From: Aspidiotus rigidus
Taxonomy: Eukaryota; Arthropoda; Insecta; Hemiptera; Diaspididae
Reading direction: 5' to 3'
Assembly (NCBI GenBank): GCA_035079385.1
Contig: JAVHKY010000071.1
Span: forward strand, 932,001-996,000
Length of the DNA: 64,000 bases
Part shown: positions 37,201 through 48,091 of the stretch, piece by piece
How the letters are laid out: each line of letters starts with the position of its first letter
Numbering within the stretch: position 1 is the stretch's first letter
Notes under the pieces: generated by a model
Told to the model about the DNA's origin: nothing
What the model saw: only the letters and a program-made list of their open reading frames with translations
Database searches by the model: none
Translations under genes and position numbers: made by a program

Positions 37201-38145
37201 TTACTGAATTTTTTTCAGTATATAGATAGATATGTGAAAAGCTCAATTGAGGAAAATTCAAGAACGCCTTAAGTGAAGCGGCTGTGATCCTTAATGGCTC
37301 AGCTGGTCCGCTAAACGAACAAATTAAAGAAACTGAAGCAAATTGGTTGAGTAGAACGGCCAGACGGACTGTCATCATACAGTTATTTTTGAAAGTTTTT
37401 TCATGTATTAAAAAAAAAAAAAAAAAGGTTAGAAGGTACCAATGTTCAAGTTCATGCCTCTCTCACTACTGGATGAGTCATAGCTCGCGTTCAATCAACC
37501 GAATGTATGAAGAATTCCCCATAAGAAATAGGCCTGTATTTTTCGGCACACGAAAAATAGATGATTTTACAGAGAAAAAAAATGTTTGCGCAATATAACA
37601 AAATTTGACCGTGAAAATAAATGAATTCAAAAGATAAAATAAAAAGGCACGCGATAGAATACATTTCAAACGAGAAAAAAAATACACACGCGAAAATAGA
37701 TATAATAATAATTAGGTACTTTTTTTTTATATGAACATCAACTAAAAATATGGCAATTGATAGGGTCTCCCTACTGGGTAAGAATTGCGCTTTTGGTTTT
37801 TGAAGGACGCCCGCGTTTATGTTTTTGTCCGAGTTGAATTTGTTTTGTCGCCGATTTTACTTCAGTTAATTTTAAGCGAATATTATTCATTCATAGTGAG
37901 TGCTTGCACTCACCTTCCGTGGAAAAGAAGAGACATGTGCATGTTGCCAGATAAAGACGCGATGATTTCAAAAATATTACCCAAATACCAAAATTCATAT
38001 CTTTAAAACTTTGGAAGCTTGTCCACTTTCTTCGTTGCTTCTCAAAGGCATTCAGCAGTTTAGCATTAAGGGGTTTCTTCATCGTATAGATATTTCGGAG
38101 TTTACTAGGGTCAACCAAAACGTTTAATTCTTTTAAAACACGCAT

Positions 38146-38289
38146 GCGTCGTAAAACGTACGTTTATGCGAAACGACTTTCAGTGACGTAGGTAGCGCTT
38201 TTCAGCGTTAGCGTGGAGCATGTGAAAAAAACGAAATAACGTCACCGATGGTCTTTTATAAACGGAAAACCGGTGCGAAATTGCTATTA
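38146..38289 (-). repeat. Dispersed repeat, inverted partner of 2340-2520
   Basis: Reads, in reverse, the same phrases as 2340-2520 (CGTTTCGCAAAAACG-like, CGCTAACGCTGAAAA-like, ATAAAAGACCATC-like). It ends exactly where the MITE at 38290 begins. A third partial match lies near 38872-38910. Confidence 0.6.
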
Positions 38290-38417
38290 GAGAGTTTTCG
38301 CATTTGAACGTCATCTTGACACGGTAACCCTAACGTTAAATTCTCCTATTGCTCAACATGAGAAAATTTAACGTCAACGTTACCTTATCTTGATAACGTT
38401 CAAATGCGAAAACTGTC
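38290..38417. mobile_element. 128-bp fold-back MITE, TA-flanked
   Basis: The left end GAGAGTTTTCGCATTTGAAC pairs with the reverse complement of the right end GACAGTTTTCGCATTTGAAC, and pairing continues inward through GTTAAATT to a short loop. TA lies at 38288-38289 and 38418-38419. Confidence 0.82.
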
Positions 38418-38423
38418 TATTTA

Positions 38424-39228
38424 CAGTACATACATGTGGCGTAGGTGAGTCTCATAACGAGTAGGCTACATACGTTTGCGGAACGAGCAAAGCGAGATAC
38501 GAATGATGTGCGCGCGAGTTTACAGCACTAAACAAGTACGATAGTTTATATAATAAGTACGCTGTAAGTACGAACTTACAGCACGGCAAACAAACTTGTA
38601 AGCTGTAAGTGTCGAAAAAAAGAAAGAGAAAGCAGATATTTCGTTTAAAAAAATTGAGTTCATTACTCCCGACTTCACACCTACCCTTGTGCTGCTAACC
38701 TGACTCACTGTGACTTCCTTGTCAAAGACTCGTTGTCGAAGACTCTCTCGTATTTACAGTACGACTCTCATATTTACTGCACGCGTACCTCAGCGCGTGC
38801 TGTACGACGTTACTTACAGGTTTGTTTGCCGTGCTGTAAGTTCGTACTTACAGCGCGCGTACGTATTATACATATAAAAACTGTGACGTAAACACGCCGC
38901 GCACGAAAACGTATACTTCCGATATACAGATTGTCTCCAAAGTATTTGTGTTTTAAAGCCTTGTACAGTACCAGCGGCGGGTTTAAGGGGGGTTTTTGGG
39001 GGTTTAACCCCCCCCCCCCCCCTTCGTAAAAAAAAAGAAAGAAAGAAAGAAAGAGGAAAAGGGAAAAAATGGACGAGATAAATATTCTAAGAACCTTCCT
39101 TTCCGTAACCCCCTCCCCCCTAAAAAAAATTCCCAGATCCGCCACTGTACAGTACAAATTGGGCGCTCGTTCCGCAAACGTATGTAGCCTACTCTTTATG
39201 AAAAGACTCACCTACGTCACATGTACTG
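38424..39228. mobile_element. Fold-back element with subterminal inverted repeats
   Basis: The outer arms CAGTACATACATGTGGCGTA (left) and CAGTACATGTGACGTAGG (right, reversed) extend about 65 bp and share AGTAGGCTACATACGTTTGC. TA lies at 38422-38423 and 39229-39230. A second inner inverted repeat containing GTAAGTACGAACTTACAGCA pairs about 38552-38600 with 38815-38863. It begins six bases after the preceding MITE ends and has a hAT MITE inserted in its right half. There is no coding content. Confidence 0.75.
38972..39147 (-). mobile_element. hAT-type MITE with perfect 8-bp target duplication
   Basis: The ends are CAGCGGCGGGTTTAAGGGGG (left) and, reversed, CAGTGGCGGATCTGGGAATT (right). TACAGTAC flanks both sides (38964-38971 and 39148-39155). 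The 176-bp element carries a run of 16 C at about 39007-39022 and GAAA repeats. CAGTGGCGGATC is a widespread hAT terminus. Confidence 0.88.
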
Positions 39229-39762
39229 TAGATGGCCATTATTATAATACAGTATGTATAGATAAGCAGATAACAAACTACTCTAGATCTACAGTAATAC
39301 GAGTACGTATTATTGTGATCATGAGGTTCGCGTACTCTCGCAAAGATCTAATACTCGTACAGTACTGGAAAGAAACATTCTACAAACAACCACTGCATCA
39401 AACTTTTAGGCTATCTTCGTTTTAATGCATCGGCAATACCCTAGAAATAATGAAACGAACCTGTTCTTGTCTATTCCTTTTTCTGTACGGTATTCAATAG
39501 GTAACTACACGTACAAAATATATTTATACTTACTGTACCTTATATCTAGGTATACACGGACACAACGTACGAGTGTACGAGTATTACTCGTATATTACAC
39601 CGCGGCACCGTCCTGTGGTCCGTTGCTGCAGTTACCTTGCTGCGGTGCAATGCTGCAGAGATCTCATCGATGCGATGCGATGCGATGCGGTAGGGTATGG
39701 TTTACGGTTAGATTGTTCTCAGCGTCGCGTCGCGTTTTTATGATTATGTATACAGTGCAGTG
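39229..39762. other. No gene seen
   Basis: AT-rich DNA with short GATGC repeats at 39667-39688 and CTGCAG-rich sequence. No recognised family. Confidence 0.4.
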
Positions 39763-40053
39763 CAGTAAAGTCCGATTTTCCGGACAGTCATGCGCTTCAT
39801 CAATTGTTTTCCTCTTCTTTCTTGTAAATTGATCGGTTTTTCCAGTAAATAGACGACAAAATTTCAATTACATAACAATCACTGTATCCCCGTCGTATAG
39901 TATTAATTGTTTGTAGAATCTGTATCATGCATGTAATGTTACCTAAAAATTAAGTGTAAGTTCATAATTTCAGTCACATTTCATTAACCAGAATTTTCGT
40001 TATTCAAACTAAACCTCCGGTCCCAAATAATCCGAGTAATAGGACTTCTACTT
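39763..40053. mobile_element. Possible degenerate pogo/Tigger-like MITE
   Basis: The left end CAGTAAAGTCCGATTTTCCG and the reversed right end AAGTAGAAGTCCTATTACTC then GGATTATTTGGGACCGG resemble pogo-type termini (CAGTAGAAGTCC.. with a ..CCGG block). The ends differ from each other, and a clean TA flank is not evident, so boundaries are approximate. Confidence 0.4.
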
Positions 40054-40083
40054 CACTCGTAATCGTAATTCCTTTACCTAGAT

Positions 40084-42287
40084 CAGCGCGGGGCAACCAG
40101 TGTCCCGCGTGCCAGTTGTGGCCCCCGAAAAAATTCCAGAAAATGAGATAATTCATCAAAATTATAAATTTTTCGGACGATACAAAATTTTAAAATCATT
40201 AAAAAAAAAAAAAACAAGTAAAAAACTAATGAGAGACCCGAGTCTGTACATTTCGCACCAATTTCATGAGGTCTGGGGTAAAATTACTAGTGGCCGATCG
40301 TAATAAAACGTGAAGGAGCTCGTCAGTCAGTCTTGACCTTTGAGCATTCTTAATGAACTTCATTTTCGAGAAGGTTTGTTCGCGAGTATAGGTTGACCTG
40401 AACATACAAAAAATACGTTGAGCGTGTGCTTTTAGCTCGGGGAAGTCATCAGCGGGTAAAAGACGGTAAAAATTTAGTAAATTCTGGCGATTCTTTGTGT
40501 GCTCGTCTCGGAGAAAGGTGTTCGCCTTCAAGTCAATCAGCTCCATTTGCAGGTTCTCGGCCACATCATTTTCGTTCGTTTCGAAAAGGGTTTTCGACAA
40601 CGCGGAATGAAATACTTTTCTTAGTCACGTCCTCAAATCGCGTTGTATTTCATTCTGCAACCGCTTCAAGACATCAATAAATTTGGGCCCAGGAAATGAA
40701 CCAAAAACCTTTTTTTTGAATCTTGGTGCAGGTAGGCAGATGGACATAGTTCTGCTGTTCCAGATGACGAGTCAGCAAATTCATTTTTCCCTGAAACACA
40801 TTGACGTCATTCAGCAATTCGTAAATGAACCTTCCCTGTTTCTGTAATTTTTGGTTAACAGTATTACAATGACCACAAATATCCGTGAGAAACGCTAAAT
40901 CAAACAACCAGTCCGGATTGCTGAGCTGTGGTACATCCATACCCTTTTCCACGAGAAAAATTTGGATTACTTCCAACAGATGAAAGAAGCGCTCCAGCAC
41001 TTTGGCACGGCTCAACCATCTCACATTGTTGTGGTAAACCACATCACTGTGTTCACATCCAATTTCTTCCGCGAATTCCTTGAACTGACGGTGATTAAGT
41101 CTACACGAACGAATAAAATTGACAATTTTGACGACTACATCCATAACATGCTTCATATCCAATACTTTACTGCAGAGTACTTGTAAGTGAATAAGACCGA
41201 CCATGCTTGGAGCTCCATCCGTAGTTATCCCACAAAGACGTGGCCAAGTCAATTTTAATTTCTCCGCGCACGCCACAATTTCATTAAAAATATCTTCTCC
41301 TGTTATCCGGTCCTTCATACTCTGCAAAGAAGCAAGTTCTTCGGTGATGTTGAAGTTGTCGTCGATGCCCCGTACAAAAATCAGTAGTTGCGCTGTATCA
41401 CCAACATCTGTACTTTCGTCCATTGCAAGTGAATGAAAACGGAACTTCGCTATCTCACCTTCGAGTTGATTTTCCAGATTTTCGCCAATATCAAGAATGC
41501 GTCGGGTGATCGTTCTTCTGGATAAACTGATGTCTTGCATAGAAGATAATTTTTCCGGAGCAATCTCTTTTACAACTTCTTCAATGCACTTCTTCTCACG
41601 AACTCCCCAGTGCAGAGAGCCTGCTGTTCTCGCGCTATCAAATATGCCATTTTGTAACTCGCGTGTACGATGTTGTCTCGACCCCTCATCTGCTGACTGA
41701 ACAGTTTCGGAACGACGTTTGTCTCTTCTCCAAATTTTTTCTTCAAAGAGTCCACTTGAACAATTCGTGCAGGACCTTCCAGCATATCGTATTTGGACTG
41801 GTGTCTTGTTGCATAATGTCTTTGTACATTACATTCTTTCACGGTAGCAATAGATTCGCGACATATTAAGCACGTTGGTTTCGAAAGAAATTCAAAAAAA
41901 AATATTTCAGAGTCCACGCTTCCTGAAATTTTTGATTCACTTTAATGATTTTACGTTTCTTACACGGATTTTCCATTGTTCGGTACAAGATGCGTCAGTG
42001 ACACCGCACGATACTAAACTGAAAACTGCAGTTACGAGCGGTGAAACACATAACGCGCGAGGATATGAGAAAAAAACCAAGTCGAAGCTTGCAAAGTTGC
42101 AAGTTCACACGCGACTTACTCACCCAACGCAGCACAGTTGTTTGGTGCGCTCTTTCTCTCTGTCTCTTTCTATCTCTATACATAGGTAAACTTCTCAAAA
42201 ATTGACTGTCAAAAAAATTTTTGTGGCCCTCAAAAATGTTTCAGGTGTTAATGTGGCCCGTCACCCGGAAAAGGTTGCCCATCGCTG
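40084..42287 (-). mobile_element. Full-length hAT transposon, perfect 8-bp target duplication
   Basis: The ends are CAGCGCGGGGCAACC (left) and, reversed, CAGCGATGGGCAACC (right). ACCTAGAT flanks both sides exactly (40076-40083 and 42288-42295), the 8-bp duplication expected of hAT elements. The 2.2-kb interior encodes a ZBED5/GTF2IRD2-like transposase on the minus strand (next entry), now broken by frameshifts. Clean ends and duplication suggest a fairly recent insertion despite the coding damage. Confidence 0.93.
40226..41917 (-). pseudogene. hAT transposase, ZBED5/GTF2IRD2-like, frameshifted
   Basis: The minus-strand coding runs in three pieces. The first (41917-41570) has a C-x2-C..H..H zinc-finger-like start (CLICRESIATVKECNVQRHY) and ends in GEFVRR. 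A one-base slip near 41590 is needed to continue as CIEEVVKEIAPEKLSS. The second (41540-40674) holds the catalytic region, with MDESTDVGDTAQL, ITTDGAPSMVG, and NNVRWLSRAKVLERF. It stops near 40680, while the neighbouring frame continues PKFIDVLKRLQNEIQ. The third (40600-40226) is the C-terminal dimerisation region, LQMELIDLKANTF through YTREQTFSKMKFIKN to SRLTDELLHVLLR. At least three frame changes make it non-functional unless they are sequencing errors. No host function is implied. Confidence 0.88.
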
Positions 42288-42295
42288 ACCTAGAT

Positions 42296-43615
42296 TATAC
42301 ATCATCCGCGGATAAACTGTTGACTGTTTTTTTTTTTTTTTTTTTTGATATGAGGCATCCTTTTAAAATGTGGAAAAGGCTTCCATCCGAAATTGAAGAT
42401 GACTGTTTTACAATTCGAGGCCGACCTTTAATAGTAATGATGATAAATTATCATGCGGCACATACTGCAATAAGCGCGACAGTAAGTACATTTATTTCAT
42501 GTACCATATTACTCGCACATCGCTTACATGCACATTTCAAATCGTCTACGTATTAATATTATACCTATTTGTGCTATGTAAGTTACATCAATTCAATAGT
42601 GCACACTACTCATTTTAACAGCTCATCTCGTTAAAACGCTGATAAACGCGTCGCGTCGGCATACAATGCAATGTTAAGTGCAGTCTACCTTATTAGAAAA
42701 ATATTATAATTTATTATTCGTATAATTATTTATTGCGGCAAACATTTTTGGTTTCAAATTTATCTCGTCTGTATGACCTTGAGTTTATATGTTATACAAG
42801 TTTAAGAATGTAAATGCAAGGCAGAGATTATGCAGCTATTTGTACACTCTATCCCCGTGTTGTATGTGTATAGTTAATGACGCTCAACTTCTTCAATGTG
42901 CGCTCACCAACCATGTGATGCATCAAGTACAAAATGAGAGAAACCGTGCAAATAAAATTCATCCGCATACATCCGTATCGCACGCAGTATCAATCTGCCT
43001 GCGGTGTACTTGACGGCTTTTGGTTGCGAGTGTGAATCTATGAGAGCGAACTCGAGGGGGCTTCTCTCTGTCTCTGTCTAGTGCACGCGCACTGCCAGTG
43101 CTCGTACGCGTTATACGGTACAAACAACGAGTACGCTGATGCGCCCGCCCGCCAGTCAGTGCGAGCGAGCGAGCGATAGAATTTATGGGAAAAGATTTCA
43201 CAAAAAGATTTACATTTTGTTTCGAAAGCTGGAATCTTGTTTTCTGCATCACTAGGTTTTTTCAGTTGTTTCATCTCATTCTCTTGATTTGTATACAGGT
43301 TATCTGATGAATACGCGTCTAGTTAGTCTTCATTATTGTTGGCCAATTTATATTAATACACATAGTAGTCGGGGAATAGAATATACAATGGAATTATATT
43401 TTTGTACGCTCCATACTTACTTTACCATATTATAATACATACATACATACACATAGTACACTGTGCTGTGCTGTGCACTGCACTGTACTGTACTGTACTG
43501 TACTGTACCGCAGTTTATTATGCCCTGTATATACCAAAGATAATAATAATTATTCACGTTCATGCGAGATAAAATATCCGCGTGATAAAATCAAGTAAAA
43601 CACGCACAAGAACCC

Positions 43616-43618
<3 letters not shown>
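42296..43618. other. No gene seen
   Basis: Contains a T run near 42330-42347, a GCCC/GAGCGAGC-rich patch near 43140-43170 and short CTGT repeats near 43460-43505. Overlapping minus-strand frames at 42959-43274 show no family motif. Confidence 0.4.

Positions 43619-43672
<54 letters not shown>
43619..43672. repeat. (TAA)n tail of the non-LTR element (ATT on plus strand)
   Basis: About 18 units. On the minus strand this is (TAA)n placed about 30 bases after the stop codon of the retrotransposon frame, where a 3' tail belongs. R4/Dong-type elements are known to end in or insert at TAA repeats. Confidence 0.85.
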
Positions 43673-43674
<2 letters not shown>

Positions 43675-45136
43675 CACGTCTTGACGGGCTGGTTCCGGTG
43701 CTACTGATCTACAGAGGATCTTCCGATCAAGTCTATAGCCAGCGTGTAGTCTATTCGTTGATGACTTTTCTGACTAGATACGCGTTGTATGGAGTACGTC
43801 GGCTTTTTGTCATTCGTATCTCTTTTCCTGTGCATCCTAGCATCTGTAAATTCTGAACGGTTGTTTTTTGGGAATACTCCTACTGCTGTAACCACGATTG
43901 GCAGTGTTTGCGTCTTTGTTTCCCATTGCTTTACCAACTCCGTCGATAGCTCTTTATACTTGTTGATTTTATGGCTCACGGTTTTCTTCATATTGCTCTG
44001 ATTTGGCACGGCTATATCTATCAAATAAGTCATTCTTGCTTTTTTGTCTTCAAGTACAATATCGGGCTTGTTATGGGTGACCGTCTTATATGTATATATT
44101 ATTCGGTTCCAAATTTCACAGACCTTGGTGGGTTCATACTCCCAGTATGGTTTAATTTCTATCTTTAAGCCCCATTTCTTCACCAGCGCCCCGTGCACAA
44201 CCTTAGCAACGCTATATCGTGCCGCTGTCTATACTCGTCAGTAACAAGCTTCTCGCACGCACTGATGATATGCTCTATGTTTTTAGTGGCTTTACCGCAC
44301 AGCCTGCATCTATCATCAGTTACTGTTCTTTCTTTTATTACATATTTTTCGTAATTTTTTGTTCTAATCACGCCATCCTGTATTGCAGAGAAGAATCCCT
44401 CCGTCTCGGGGTGGAGAAAACCATCGGTCAGCCTTATGAGTGAAGCGTGCCTGTCCACATCCTCATTTTCCAGTTCCGCCGGGTATTTTCCGTAGATTGC
44501 TTTGCTCCTCCATCTTGTGTACAGTTCATCATCGTACACCGCTTTCTTCTGCTGCTCCAGTGTTCTTGAGTTCTCGTCTTGCAGCCGGACCGTAGTTATA
44601 CTCTTATCTGCTGTTACTACCGCATTATGGAGTACAGATGTTAGCCTCTTTTTTTGAAAAATCTTCTGATATTGGCGGTTTGTTTATCGTGCAGCCATTT
44701 TAAATTCGTGACTCCTCGACCGCCTTTATTTCTAGGTAATGTAACCCTTTCTAAAGCGGACTGTGGGTGTAACTTTCTATTTGCTGCCATTAATACCCTC
44801 ACACGTCGTTTCGAATCCTCCAGCTCCGTATCATTCCAGCTAATTATGCCAAATGAGTATGTTAACGCTGACACCGCATACGTATTAAGCGCCTTAACCA
44901 GGTTCTTGCTGTTCAGTCCCGTCTTCATTATGTGTTTGATTCGGGGTATGAAATTCTCTTTGAGTTCTTTTTTCGAAATTTTATGTTCCGTACGCTTATT
45001 TTGCTGTATACCAAGGTATCGGTACATCTCATGAGGCTCCATATCCTCAATTTGTTCATCCTCTTTATCCACTTGATGTACACACGCTTAATAGGGGTCT
45101 TCTTTATGTAGTTGCACTATGCGGCATTTGTCCATC

Positions 45137-45715
45137 TGTAGTATAGTGGTGTGTCTGACAACACTGTAACGTAAATAAGCAGAAGAGCACTGGTGTGATA
45201 ACATTAAAATGTGGCTTGTCATTCATATACCGGTATCGTGCTGTACATTTGTATCTATGTTGTATCTATGAGTTGTACATTACACTACTGAACAATTAAA
45301 AATTTTTTTCTTGTATCCGAGGTAAGAGAATATGATTCTTAAGTATTTTTCAACGCTGAAAACGAATCTGAAGTTCGTTTTTCAATCCGAGCTAAATCTT
45401 TTATGGAATGACGTGAAAATCTACTCGTTCATTTGCCGCGCATCGTCGCACGCTTAACGAACGTAGTATCATCGGATATCAAGAACTCGTGTTCCGTTCC
45501 GCGACGATACGCCGCAAATGAACGAGTAGATTTTCACGTCATTCCATAAAAGATTTAGCTCGGATTGAAAAATGAACTTCAAATTCGTGTTCAGCGTTGA
45601 AAAATACTCTAGATGTGTATAATGAAATTCAGGATACAAGATAGCTGTTCAGTAGTGTTATAAAACCGTTCTCGAGCTCGGATCGGGTGTTTGTTCTCTC
45701 CTTAAATACGGTACA
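45137..45715. mobile_element. Solo-LTR-like insertion with 5-bp target duplication
   Basis: The insertion begins TGTAGTATAGTGG and ends ATACGGTACA, the TG...CA boundaries of an LTR, and CCATC flanks both sides (45132-45136 and 45716-45720). Removing it together with one CCATC restores the reading KFGMDKC of the host retrotransposon, so the boundaries are exact. Without the nested MITE the inserted unit is about 200 bp. No coding sequence is present. The superfamily is unknown; a non-LTR origin for the 200 bp cannot be fully excluded. Confidence 0.72.
45283..45657. mobile_element. CACTA-like fold-back MITE, TTA target duplication
   Basis: The ends CACTACTGAACA and TGTTCAGTAGTG are exact inverted repeats; TTA flanks both (45280-45282 and 45658-45660). 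Almost the whole 375 bp pairs with itself, e.g. AATGAACGAGTAGATTTTCA near the centre, leaving a small loop around 45460-45480. CACTA ends with a 3-bp duplication suggest the CACTA/EnSpm or Chapaev group. Confidence 0.85.
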
Positions 45716-46156
45716 CCATCCCAAATTTCATACGGATATCGTCTGAAAAATCTTTCACCATTTGCAATAGCTGGAGCAGTTTACTTCTAGATGGCGCATA
45801 CAACTTTATGTCGTTCATATGTAGGTAATAAGTGCGTCGCGTTTTACATGGCTTTTTTATTATTCCGTATATTAAACCCCATAGATGTTTCATTTAGTAG
45901 GGTTGAGAGTGGGCTTCGAACTAGTCAGAACCATAGTGGACTCAGCGAGTCCCCCTGGAAAATTCCTCTTTTGATGTGGATTGGTCCCGCTTCGATAGCG
46001 GTCTCAGCGTTTTTTAATTGAATTACCGTAGCCCATTTCTTCATCATACTTTGTAAGCACTTGATAATACTTGGCTGCACCTTGTAGATCTGTAGGACCT
46101 GCACTAACCATGTGTGCGGTACGGAATCAAACGCTTTTTGATAGTCTATATACGAG

Positions 46157-46960
46157 AGAAAAAAACTTTATTATTTCTAGTTATGGATAAATACAAATTG
46201 AGTGTAGTCGAGGGTCAGTTATATTGAAAAAGTCGGTGATGCTTACGCGTCTGCATGAGCTCCTACCCTTAGTATAAGTCTAATGTACTGTGTATGTTAA
46301 CTGTTAAGCCATATGTTTAGCCTAGTTTAGCTTAAACTTTGGTGTATACATTTTATACCTCATAGCTTGATGATCGAAATTTTTGCAAAACCTTGTACGT
46401 CAAGGCTAACCGGCTCACTTCACCAATATTTCTGAGCTTAGTATATTTCATGTTAGCCTAGTCATCTGGGTATGTTACGCTAACCAACAGGCTAAACGTG
46501 TTGCCTAATTTAGCCTCGTGCTTATATGGGCCCAAACTAGATCATGTATAGGGTATACATGTAGTGGAATTTGAAGAATACATAGTTCACGGACATTTTT
46601 CCAACACTCATTTCGTTAACAAGGCATTTTCCCAATATTCGAATTTTAAGATACCCACTTTTCTAATATCTATTTTGTCGACAAGACACTCGGCCGACAA
46701 TCTTTATTTGTCTTGAAGGCAGGCAGACGCAGACAGACATTCACTATGACGTGCACAGGTATACTGTAACTTTGTATACTCGGGCTGTGGTGGCGGCTCG
46801 TTACTATACCTCCTACATAGCGAAGGCGAAGAACTAACTGTACCCCGCACCACTACGCGCGCTTCAGCCTACGCAACAGTTTTCCGCGCCGCGCCGTACA
46901 AAAGAACGGTTGATGAATAGGTACAACCTTACGCAGTGCAATACAATCAATAAAACGATC
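46157..46960. other. No gene seen
   Basis: AT-rich with repeated TTAGCCT/AGCCTA words around 46310-46520. Nothing is recognised. Confidence 0.4.
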
Positions 46961-46964
46961 CTGT

Positions 46965-47276
46965 TTGCACGCGTCACGTTGCGTCGATGTGAATCCAAAC
47001 GTTGTTGCTGCTTCTGTCATATGGGCCAAGTACTTTTTAGGTGTGTTCAAGAAGTCGGTTTACAGGTGGATGCCATACGACAATCTTGACGAGCGTACAA
47101 TCCTGCGCACATCACACGTGTTATTGGCGTTGGCATTCGTTCCAATCCAACATCCAAGGTTTGAGCAACGTTTTATCAACTTTTCAAAACGATTACTACC
47201 ACCCGTATCTTTTATATCGCGTCGCGAGCACTTCAGCAAAAGCCAGGAGGGACAGAAACTTGTGAAGCGGACTTGA
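46965..47276 (+). pseudogene. Possible MULE-type transposase remnant
   Basis: A 103-codon plus-strand frame contains VLLALAFVPI followed by FEQRFINFSKRLLPP. This resembles the ALAFVPI..F..L...LP block near the C-terminus of FLYWCH/MULE transposases common in insects. No catalytic residues, zinc finger or ends were found, and the minus strand is also open over much of this stretch. It may be chance. Confidence 0.3.
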
Positions 47277-48091
47277 GTATGGTAGCGAAAAAGACGGTTT
47301 TGGAGGAGTGTAATGACATGACGGAAATACAGTTTGTCGGTGGCGAAATTAATGTCGGATAAACGTTTTCGGAAAAATGTCCGGGAATCAGAGAATGGAG
47401 ATCGCACGTTGAACGTGTGGAGGGAACGAGGTCACCCAAGATAGTGCTACAATATACGGATACATACACCAGCTGTGGTGAGAGTCTTCTTTGTGGTTTG
47501 TAATGATACGATATACTTAGTATTCCAATTGCACCAGTTTAAGGCTATTTTCAAGCATTTAAACGCATTTTGTAGGAACCCATAGACAATAAATGGAGTG
47601 AAAAACGGCGAACGACATCGCATCGTGTGAATCAGCGCGAGAAAAGTACATATAGAAAAATCCTCGCCAATTCATGCTCCCTCCATAAGTTTCAAATTTG
47701 TTCATTTCTGTTACGATTGTTATTTTTTGTATGCGGCTGATGAAAGCATAGTATTCTTAGTTTCGTGCAGCTTTACATCAAATTTATGTGAATTTGATCT
47801 GTTTAACGAGTGGATATCAATCACGCATATAAATTCTAGAGCAATCCGAACAAGTGATAGAATAAATAATACCTCTATTTTTCGGGAGGGGGAGAGGAGG
47901 ATAAAACAATTAGACATTACAGTGGTGTAGTATTACACTTTAAATGTATTGGGAGTTTTGGGATAAAATTGAATAATGCTTTCAAATAAAATAAAATTCT
48001 ATGCAGAAGACCATTTAAAAAATGCTTGCCGAGAGCATTGTGGTGAAGATATTATAAACTTTAATCCTGAAAGTGAATATTAGTGTGTACT
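47277..48091. other. No gene seen
   Basis: No inverted repeats or protein motifs recognised. Ends at the start of a family M copy. Confidence 0.4.

Larger units (their letters stand above)
31171..38145. other. Long stretch without supported genes
   Basis: Simple repeats include T-rich runs at 32667-32695 and 32742-32762, a (TC)n run at about 33755-33815, and (AAAC)n at about 34101-34137. Hairpin 35362-35444 and diverged duplications 36430-37200 are listed separately. All open frames are short and lack recognisable family motifs. Confidence 0.4.
43619..46156 (-). mobile_element. 5'-truncated R2/R4-type non-LTR retrotransposon with nested insertions
   Basis: The element spans RT motif A to the TAA tail on the minus strand; everything upstream of motif A is absent. 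It belongs to the group that uses a restriction-like endonuclease placed after the RT and a CCHC finger, not an AP endonuclease in front. A solo-LTR-like insertion (45137-45715) splits the RT, and that insertion contains a MITE (45283-45657). The exact upstream break lies around 46150-46156. Confidence 0.82.
43701..46156 (-). pseudogene. RT / CCHC / restriction-like endonuclease polyprotein, broken
   Basis: In order on the minus strand: motif A YIDYQKAFDSVPHTWL (about 46152-46105); motif B RGIFQGDSLSPLWF, followed by a stop at 45925-45927; the catalytic box as YLHMNDIKLYA with HMND instead of the usual MDD; FSDDIRMKFGM, then DKCRIVQLHKEDPY after the nested insertion; YRYLGIQQNKR and the thumb region; PETEGFFSAIQDGV; a CX2CX8HX4C finger CRLCGKATKNIEHIISAC; and the endonuclease block KPDIVLEDKKARMTYLIDIA. 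Frames change near 45900, 44656 (an A run) and 44190, and an in-frame stop follows KEDPY. It is inactive. Confidence 0.85.

Noticed and set aside
44654..45034. 126-codon plus-strand frame
   Set aside because: It is antisense to the thumb region of the retrotransposon.
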